A DNA stretch of 64,000 nucleotides from NCBI RefSeq assembly GCF_000319305.2, contig NZ_AMWJ02000005.1, forward strand, positions 24,678 to 88,677, given 5' to 3'. The translations under genes were made by a program, and so were the position numbers. Source of the DNA: Pseudomonas bharatica CSV86 (GTDB lineage: Bacteria; Pseudomonadota; Gammaproteobacteria; Pseudomonadales; Pseudomonadaceae). This document shows, piece after piece, positions 57,448 through 64,000 of the stretch; the stretch's first letter is position 1; each line of letters opens with the position of its first letter. The notes below the pieces were generated by a model. It did no database searches. It had not been told where the DNA came from and was given only the letters and a program-made list of their open reading frames with translations.

Positions 57448-59730
57448 CTAGATTTGAACCCGCCTGCGCAGCTCTCGTGCCGCAGCCACCATGTTCACCA
57501 GTGCCGCTTCGGTTTCCGGCCAGCCGCGGGTCTTCAGGCCGCAGTCCGGATTGACCAGAGTCGCTGGGCCGGAATGCGCCGCGCGGCCTTTTCCAGCAGC
57601 TTGATCATCTCGTCCTTGCCCGGCACCCGCGGCGAGTGGATGTCGTAGACCCCGGGGCCGATCTCGTTCGGGTAGTCGAACTTCTCGAAGGCGTCGAGCA
57701 GTTCCATGTCCGAGCGCGAGGTTTCGATGGTGATCACGTCGGCGTCCATGGCCGCGATCGATTCGATCACGTCATTGAACTCGCTGTAGCACATGTGGGT
57801 GTGGATCTGGGTTTCGTCGCGCACGCCAGAGGCACACAGGCGGAAGGCTTCGGTGGCCCATTCCAGGTAATGTCCCAGGCGCTGCGACGCAGCGGCAGGC
57901 CTTCGCGAAAGGCCGCTTCGTCGATCTGCACGATGCGGATGCCCGCGGCTTCCAGGTCCTGCACTTCGTCGCGGATGGCCAGGGCCAGTTGCCGGGCCTG
58001 GACCTCGCGGCTCACGTCCTCGCGCGGGAAGGACCACATCAGCATGGTCACCGGGCCGGTCAGCATGCCTTTCATGACCTTGCTGGTCAGGCCCTGGGCA
58101 TAGCTGATCCAGTCCACGGTCATCGCCTGCGGACGGCTCAGGTCGCCGAAGATCACCGCCGGTTTAACGCAGCGCGAGCCGTAGCTCTGGACCCAGCCGA
58201 AGCGGGTGAAGACGTAGCCGTCCAATTGCTCGGCGAAATACTCGACCATGTCGTTGCGTTCGGCTTCACCGTGCACCAGCACGTCGAGCCCGAGGTTTTC
58301 CTGGATTTCCACGGCGTGGCGGATTTCGCTGTGCATGGCTTCGACGTAGTCGGCCTCGGTCAGCCGGCCTTGCTTGAAGGACTGGCGCGCCAGGCGAATG
58401 GCGGCGGTCTGCGGGAACGAGCCGATGGTGTGGTGGGAAACGCGGGCAGGTCGAGGTGGGCGCGCTGTTTGCCGATCCGCTGGGCGAACGCCGAATGACG
58501 CTGGCTGTCGGCCGGCTTGATCGCTGCCAGGCGAGCCTGCACGGCGGGCTTGTGGATGCGAGGCGAGGCAGCGCGGCTGGCCTGCACGGCGTGGCTCTGC
58601 TCCAGCGCACTGCGCACGTCGGCGGCGTCTGGCTGGTCGATGGCCTTGGTCAGCAGGGCGACTTCCCGGCATTTCTGCACGGCGAAGGCCAGCCAGCTTT
58701 TCAGTTCGGCATCCAGTTGGTCTTCACGCTCCAGGTCCACCGGGCTGTGCAGCAGCGAGCAGGATGGCGCGATCCACAGGCGATCGCCCAGGCGTTCGGC
58801 GGCGTGACGCAGCACCTCCAGGGCATTTTCCAGGTCGCAGCGCCAGACGTTGCGGCCGTTGACCACGCCCAGGGACAGGATCTTGTAGGCCGGCAGGCGG
58901 TCGAGGATGGTCGGGTACTGCTCGGGGGCGCGCGCCAGGTCGATATGCAGGCCGTCCACCGGCAGGTTGGCGGCCAGGCCGAGGTTGTCCTCCAGGCCGC
59001 CGAAGTAGGTGGCGACCAGCTTCTTCAGCGGTTCGCGCTGGATCAGGTTGTAGACGCGCTCGTAGGCGTTCTTCCAGTCCTGGGGCAGGTCGAGGGCCAG
59101 GATCGGTTCGTCGATCTGCACCCATTCCACGCCTTGCGCGGCCAGGCGCTGGAAGATCTGGCCGTACAGCGGCAGCAGGCGGTCCACCAGCTCCAGTTTG
59201 TCGAAGTCGCCGCCCTTGGCCTTGCCCAGCCACAGGTAGGTCAGCGGCCCAGCACCACCGGCTTGACCGCATGGCCCAGCGCCAGGGCTTCATCGACTTC
59301 CTCGAACAGCTGGTCCCAGCTCAGTTCGAACTGCTGGTCGGCCGTGAATTCGGGGACCAGGTAGTGGTAGTTGGTGTCGAACCACTTGGTCATTTCCTGG
59401 GCATGGGCGCCGCAGCACCCTTCGCTGACGCCGCGAGCCATGCGAACAGGGTGTGCAGGTTCGGCTTGCCGGTGTGGTTGCGAAAACGCTCGGGATCACG
59501 CCGAAGGTCAGCGAATGGGTCAGGACCTGGTCGTACCAGGCGAAAATCGCCGACCGGCAGCAACTCGATCCGGCGTCCTTCTGCACCTGCCAATGGCTGG
59601 CACGTAGCGCGCGGCCCACGGTGCGCAGGCCGGCTTCATCCAGCTCGCCTTTCCAGAAGGCTTCCTGGGCCTTTTTCAGTTCACGGTCGCGTCCGATGCG
59701 CGGGAAACCGAGGTTGTGTGCCAGTGCCAT
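57448..59730 (-). CDS. metE: Cobalamin-independent methionine synthase MetE (frame broken)
   Basis: MetE transfers the methyl group from 5-methyltetrahydropteroyl-triglutamate to homocysteine. The N-terminal barrel begins MALAHNLGFPRIGRDRELKKA. The zinc-ligand region reads ETQIHTHMCYSEFNDVI, with the last Cys in IRTAA-NPDCGLKTRGWPETEAAL at the C-terminus, across a frame shift near 57560. Other shifts near 59560, 59490, 59430, 59250, 58440 and 57890 are single-base. Restored length is about 763 residues, as expected. It starts at ATG 59730. No metR gene adjoins it, unlike in enterics. Confidence 0.94.
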
Positions 59731-59781
59731 GCTGCAATCTCTCCATCGAAAAAATCAGTGGAGGGATTTTCGGGATTGCGC

Positions 59782-59794
59782 CTTGGTGAGACAA
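59782..59794. promoter_or_regulatory. Possible MetR-like inverted repeat upstream of metE
   Basis: On the minus strand TGAG-TTTGT-CTCA forms a 4-bp inverted repeat with 5-bp spacing about 52 bp upstream of the metE start, close to the MetR consensus TGAA-N5-TTCA. The match is partial and the gap between metE and the upstream gene is short, so this is only a candidate. Confidence 0.35.
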
Positions 59795-59836
59795 ACTCAT
59801 TTTATTCGCGAAGAACTTTAGGTTTGTTCATGGTCT

Positions 59837-60960
59837 TTAAGCCTGCCCGAACGCCGCTCCGCGCTCGGAAAGCTGCTGCGCCTGGATTTCCTGCGGCAGT
59901 GCCGTGACCTTGATCGCCCGCACCGGCACGGCGAACTTCGCGCCGATCCTGGAGAAGCGCTCGAGCAGGTGAAATTGATCGCCTGCTGGATATCCATGTA
60001 CAGGTTGTAGCCCGGATCCTTGACGATATACACGCACTCGAACTCCAGCGCTTCCTTGCCGAAGCCGCGCAGGTGGGCACGGTCGAAGCGCACCTGGTCC
60101 TGCGCGCGAATGGCCTGCTCGACGATCTCCGGTGCCTGCTTCACCGCCTCGGTCGGGGTGTCGTAGGACAGGCCGAACTCGAACACGATGCGCCGTTCCT
60201 GCAGGCGCTTGTAGTTCTGGATGGTGCTGCTGATCATGCTGGCGTTGGACATGACGATCTGTTCGCCACCCAGGCTGCGGATTCGCGTGGTCTTCAGGCC
60301 GACGTTCTCGACGGTCCCGGCCAGCGGGCCGATGACGATGAAATCGCCGACCTCGAACGGTTTATCCACGGCGATCGCCAGCGAGGCGAACAGGTCGCCG
60401 AGGATGTTCTGCACTGCCAGGGCCACGGCGATACCGCCCACGCCCAGGCTGGCGACGAAGGCGGTGATGTTCACCCCCAGGTTGGACAGCATCGCCAGCA
60501 GTACCACCGACCACAACAGCACCCGCGCACCCCAGGCCGACAGGGTGGCCAGGGCGCCGCGCTGGTACAGGCCGTCGCTGCTCTGCCGGGCGAAGTAGCG
60601 CGACAGGCCAAGGGCAATGGCACGGTTGGCCCACAGGCCAATCTGCAACGCCGCGACTACGAACCACAGGCTGCCGACCCGGTTCAGCCAGCGCTCGGGC
60701 AGGTCGAGCATGCCCAGGCCGACCAGCAGCGAGGCGAGGAACAGCAGCAGGTTGCTGGTACCCGCCAGTACCTTGGCCAGCACCTGGCTCAGCGCGCCGT
60801 CATGCTCCGACCAGCGCCGCACCCGGCGCAGCAGGAAGCTGATGGCGGCGCGCGAGACGAGGAAGGTCAGCAACGCTACGCACAGCGCCAGGAGCAGGTT
60901 GAGAAGGGAAATGCCGAACAGCGTGGTGTCGGTGAACAGTTCGATGATGCGATCGTTCAT
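59837..60960 (-). CDS. MscS-family mechanosensitive channel
   Basis: This is a channel protein of about 374 residues. Four N-terminal hydrophobic helices (LLNLLLALCVALLTFLVSRA through VLLAMLSNLGVNITAFVAS) lead into the pore helix and beta domain signature VGGIAVALAVQNILGDLFAS and PFEVGDFIVIGPLAGTVENVGL. It releases solutes on hypo-osmotic shock. One frame shift near 59967 hides the C-terminus ending SERGAAFGQA with TAA at 59837. It starts at ATG 60960, 7 bp after the preceding frame ends. It follows the cyo genes directly, where cyoE is usually found. Confidence 0.88.
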
Positions 60961-60966
60961 GGGTGG

Positions 60967-61385
60967 TCAGCCTCCGGGTTGTCCTCGGGTGGTTTGCTCA
61001 GGGTCCTTCTTATGGGGTGCCCTGCGACCGTCACAGTTCGATCCGATTTCACAACCCAGCATATTGGCGTGCACGTAGTACATGATCCACAGCGACAACC
61101 CTACCAGCAGGGCGATGATCACCACGCTGAACACCAGCGCCACCAGGCTCCAGCGCTGCTCGCGGGCGGTGGTCAGGTGCAGGAAGAACACCACGTGCAC
61201 CAGGATCTGCAACACCGCGCAGCCAGGATCACCGCGAAGGTGACCCGCCGCGACATGCTCGGGTACAGGGCCAGGGCAAAGGGAACGAGGGTCAGGATGG
61301 CTGCCAGCAGGAAGCCGATGTTGTACGACCTGGCGCTGGACTGGCTGGCGCCGGCGCTGCTGTGAACCTGGCTTTCACTGGACAT
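60967..61385 (-). CDS. cyoD: Cytochrome o ubiquinol oxidase subunit IV, CyoD
   Basis: CyoD is the small membrane subunit of the bo3-type quinol oxidase. Three helices are visible: NIGFLLAAILTLVPFALALYP, VLQILVHVVFFLHLTT and VALVFSVVIIALLVGLSLWIMY. It starts at ATG 61385 (MSSESQVHSSAG). A frame shift near 61222 splits helix 2. The usual family end is soon after YVHANMLG (about 61050), so the 27 extra codons to 60967 may be an artefact of a missing base. Operon with cyoB and cyoC. Confidence 0.9.
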
Positions 61386-61389
61386 CAGA

Positions 61390-61992
61390 TCACCCGAACA
61401 GATAGACGACGGTAAACACGCAGACCCAGACGATGTCCAGGAAGTGCCAGAACAGGCTCAGGCAACTCAGGCGCGTGGAATTGACGCAGCACAGGCCGCG
61501 CTGCCGGACCTGGAGCATCAGCAGCGCCATCCACACCAGGCCGATCAGCACATGCAGGCCGTGGGTGCCGACCAGGGTGAAGAAACCGGTAAGGAAGGCG
61601 CTGCGCTGCGGGCCGTTGCCCTCGGCGATCAGCGTATGGAACTCGTTGAGCTCCATGGCGATGAAGCCCAGGCCGAGGACGAAGGTCACCCCAGCCATTG
61701 CAGGACCCGGCGCTTGTCCTTGCGGTGGTTGGCGAGCATGGCGTAGCCGTAGGTGATGCTGCTGAACAGCAGCAGGAAGGTTTCGCCGAGTACGTAGGGC
61801 AGCTCGAAGATGTCGCCGCGCTCGGTCCGCCGCCGTGGCCTGGCCCAGTACCGCATAGGTGGCGAACAGCGTGGCGAAGAGGATGCAGTCGGTCATCAGG
61901 TAGATCCAGAAGCCGAACAGGCTCAGCGAGCCGGCATCCTCGTAGCCGTGCTCCTGCTGGTGGGCGGTCTCGTTCAGGACGATCTGCGACAT
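61390..61992 (-). CDS. cyoC: Cytochrome o ubiquinol oxidase subunit III, CyoC
   Basis: CyoC has five membrane helices and about 201 residues: GFWIYLMTDCILFATLFATYA at residue ~27, GVTFVLGLGFIAMELNEF, AFLTGFFTLVGTHGLHVLIGLVW and FWHFLDIVWVCVFTVVYLFG at the end. Frame shifts lie near 61835 and 61697. It starts at ATG 61992, 3 bp after the cyoB stop, and ends 4 bp before cyoD. Part of the proton-pumping bo3 oxidase. Confidence 0.93.
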   Translation of the reverse strand: MSQIVLNETAHQQEHGYEDAGSLSLFGFWIYLMTDCILFATLFATYAVLGQATAADRARRHLRAALRTRRNLPAAVQQHHLRLRHARQPPQGQAPGPAMAGVTFVLGLGFIAMELNEFHTLIAEGNGPQRSAFLTGFFTLVGTHGLHVLIGLVWMALLMLQVRQRGLCCVNSTRLSCLSLFWHFLDIVWVCVFTVVYLFG

Positions 61993-61995
61993 GGT

Positions 61996-63969
61996 TCAGG
62001 CCTCCGCCATCAGTTGGCGCCGTTCGGTTTCCAGGCGTTCCACTTCCCTGGCCTCGACGTAGTATTCGGTGTTCTGGTCGTAGCTGCGCACGATCAGGGT
62101 CGCGACGGTCGCCAGCAGGCTTGCGATCACCAGCCACCAGATATGCCAGACCAGGGCGAAGCCCAGCACCGTGCTCAGGGCACCGATGACCAGGCCCAGG
62201 CTGGTATTGCACGGCATATGGATCTTGCGGAAATCGGCCTTGGCCAGGGTTTCCACGCCGCGCTCCTTCATTCCCCAATAGGCGTCGATGCCATGTACCA
62301 CGGGCTGTTCGGCGAAGTTGTAGAACGGCGGCGGCGAGGCGGTGGCCCATTCCAGGGTGCGGCCGTCCCAGGGGTCGCCGGTATAGTCGCGGTTCTCGTG
62401 GCGCTTGCGGATGCTCACCACCAGCTGCGCGACCTGGCAGGCCACGCCGCACAGGATGATGCACACGCCGAACATCTCCAACAGCAGCAGCGGGCGCCAT
62501 TGCGGTACGTCGAAGTGGTTCAGGCGCCGGGTCATGCCCATGAAACCGAGGAAATACGACGGCATGAAGGCGAAGTAGAACCCTGCCAGCCAGCACCAGA
62601 CGCTGCCCGTCCCAGCGGGTCGTAGAGCTTGAAGCCGAAGGCCTTGGGAACCAGTAGGTCAGCCCACAGAGATAGCCGAACACGGCGCCGCCGATGATCA
62701 CGTTATGGAAATGGGCGATCAGGAACAGGCTGTTATGCAGCAGGAAGTCGGCGCCCCGGCACTGCCAGCAGCACGCCGGTCATGCCGCCGATACTGAAGG
62801 TGACGATGAAGCCCACCGTCCACAGCATCGGCGTTTCGAAGCGCACCCGGCCGCGGTACATGGTGAACAGCCAGGTGAAGATCTTCACCCGGTGGGCACG
62901 GCGATGATCATGGTCATGATGCCGAAGAAGGCGTTGACGTTCGCCCGGCGCCCATGGTGAAGAAGTGGTGGACCCAGACGATGAATGACAACAGAGTGAT
63001 GACGATGGTCGCCCAGACCAGCGAGTAATAGCCGAACAGGCGCTTGCGCGCGAAGGTCGAGGCCACTTCGGAGAAGATCCCGAAGGCCGGCAGGATCAGG
63101 ATGTACACCTCCGGTGGCCCCAGGCCCAGATCAGGTTGACGTACATCATCGGGTTGCCGCCCAGCTCGTTGGTGAAGAAATGCATGCCCAGGTAGCGGTC
63201 GAGGCTGAGCATGAAGAGGGTCGCGGTGAGGATGGGGAACGCCGCGAGGATCAGGATCGAGGTGCACAGCACCGTCCAGGTGAACACCGGCATGCGGAAC
63301 AGGGTCATGCCGGTGGTGCGCATCTTCAGGATGGTGACGAAGAAATTCAGCCCCGTGAGCAGCGTGCCGACCCCGGATATCTGCAGCGACCAGATGTAGT
63401 AATCGACGCCGACCCCGGGGCTGTAGCCGATCCCCGACAGGGCGGGTAGGCCACCCAGCCGGTGCGGGCGAACTCGCCGATGCCCAGGGAGATATTCACC
63501 AGCAGCGCGCCGGCGACGAACAACCAGAAGCTCACCGCGTTGAGGAACGGATAGGCCACGTCGCGGGCGCCGATCTGCAGCGGGACCACGATGTTCATCA
63601 GGCCGACCACGAAGGGCATGGCCATGAAGAAGATCATGATTCCCCGTGGGCGGTGAAGATCTGGTCGTAATGCTCCGGTGGCAGGTAGCCTGGCGAGCCG
63701 TCGGAGGCCATGGCCTGCTGGGTACGCATCATCAGGGCGTCGGCGAAGCCCCGCAGGAGCATGACCAGGGCGACGACGATGTACATTACGCCGATGCGCT
63801 TGTGGTCCACCGAGGTAAACCACTCCTTCCACAGGTAGGTCCACTTGCGCTTCCAGGTGATCGCGCCCACCCCGGCGAAGCCGATCAGGCCAACGATGGC
63901 CAGGGTGTACATGATGATGGGCTCGTCGACGGGGATGGCGTCCCAGCTCAGCTTTCCGAACATATCCAT
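61996..63969 (-). CDS. cyoB: Cytochrome o ubiquinol oxidase subunit I, CyoB (frame broken)
   Basis: CyoB is the catalytic heme-copper subunit of the bo3 oxidase, about 660 residues. It starts at ATG 63969 (MDMFGKLSWDAIPVDEP) overlapping the cyoA stop (TAATG). Helix and heme-copper motifs are readable across frames: [42 protein letters not shown] (Cu_B His) and VWVHHFFTMG. The last 190 codons from 62565 are intact (PSYFLGFMGMTRRLNHFD to LMAEA). At least six single-base shifts, for example near 63645, 63450, 63120, 62950, 62895 and 62750. Confidence 0.94.
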
Positions 63970-64000
63970 TACTCCTGGCTGCCTTGCGCCGACGCGTTCC
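63969..64000 (-). CDS. cyoA: Cytochrome o ubiquinol oxidase subunit II, CyoA (last codons only)
   Basis: Only the final nine codons and TAA are in the window: NASAQGSQE then stop at 63971-63969, overlapping the cyoB ATG by one base. Identification rests on position directly before cyoB in the cyoABCD order; the tail itself is not diagnostic. Confidence 0.75.
   Translation of the reverse strand, partial: NASAQGSQE

Noticed and set aside
60073..61365. 430-codon + strand frame opposite the MscS and cyoD genes
   Set aside because: Antisense to two clear genes; no ribosome site or recognisable domain.
1..64000. Widespread genuine pseudogenisation (genome decay)
   Set aside because: Breaks occur equally in core and accessory genes, consist of one-base homopolymer changes, and leave codon use and motifs intact; no premature stops by substitution or large deletions were noticed.
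1..64000. CRISPR arrays, tRNA or rRNA genes, prophage
   Set aside because: No regularly spaced direct repeats, cloverleaf-like tRNA sequences, rRNA segments or phage structural genes were seen in reading both strands.

Overview
The window is high-GC chromosomal DNA from a fluorescent Pseudomonas, most likely of the P. fluorescens/P. putida lineage. The evidence is the gene content (glcCDE, czcCBA next to an OprD-family porin, vanRAB, FecI/FecR/TonB-receptor cassettes, cyoABCD, cobalamin-independent metE) and seven to eight copies of a Pseudomonas-type REP palindrome with the core GCTGGCAAGCCAGC. No rRNA, tRNA, CRISPR array, prophage or replication origin was seen.

A caveat governs everything else: most long genes are interrupted by one-base shifts. 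Wherever I realigned the frames, restoring one base in a short homopolymer (usually G or C) recovered the protein. In glcD, for example, three restored G's give exactly 499 codons plus stop. I therefore treat the breaks as homopolymer under-calling in the sequence, and I annotate each gene over its full reconstructed span. Intact genes include glcC, the NTF2-like gene, the two FecI-type sigma genes, the 8-oxoguanine deaminase gene and some small genes.

Layout. 1-3.3 kb: glycolate oxidase genes glcD-glcE diverging from glcC, with two identical operators between them. 3.4-6.9 kb: operon of an NTF2-like protein, an NCS1 permease and an aldehyde dehydrogenase. 7-9.4 kb: succinate-semialdehyde dehydrogenase with a divergent LysR regulator (PtrR-like). 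9.5-10.2 kb: alpha/beta hydrolase. 10.2-17.5 kb: czcCBA metal efflux divergent from an OprD-type porin. 17.6-22.1 kb: MFS transporter, then vanR divergent from vanAB with palindromic operators. 22.4-23.5 kb: orphan polyamine-type binding protein. 23.5-24.7 kb: two paralogous 2-oxoglutarate oxygenase genes, one without the iron-binding HxD. 25-28.8 kb: three-subunit gluconate 2-dehydrogenase. 28.9-35.2 kb: GST, hybrid histidine kinase, SulP transporter, DUF421 protein, unknown membrane protein, PncC. 35.2-37.2 kb: a palindromic REP-containing repeat interrupted by an IS3-family (IS150-group) element with a 4-bp target duplication.

37.2-40.7 kb: a stress-type island of small genes (DUF892 ferritin-like protein, Mn catalase, KGG-repeat protein, unknowns). 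40.8-44.6 kb: XRE regulator, small membrane protein, LysR regulator, MFS transporter, DUF2986 protein. 44.6-53.9 kb: two mirror-image iron-uptake cassettes (sigma, anti-sigma, TonB receptor) converging on a GST gene and two REP pairs. 54.1-57.4 kb: 8-oxoguanine deaminase, a lipoprotein pair, an ASCH protein. 57.4-61 kb: metE and an MscS-type channel. 61-64 kb: cyoD, cyoC, cyoB and the end of cyoA, with the channel gene in the place where cyoE usually lies.
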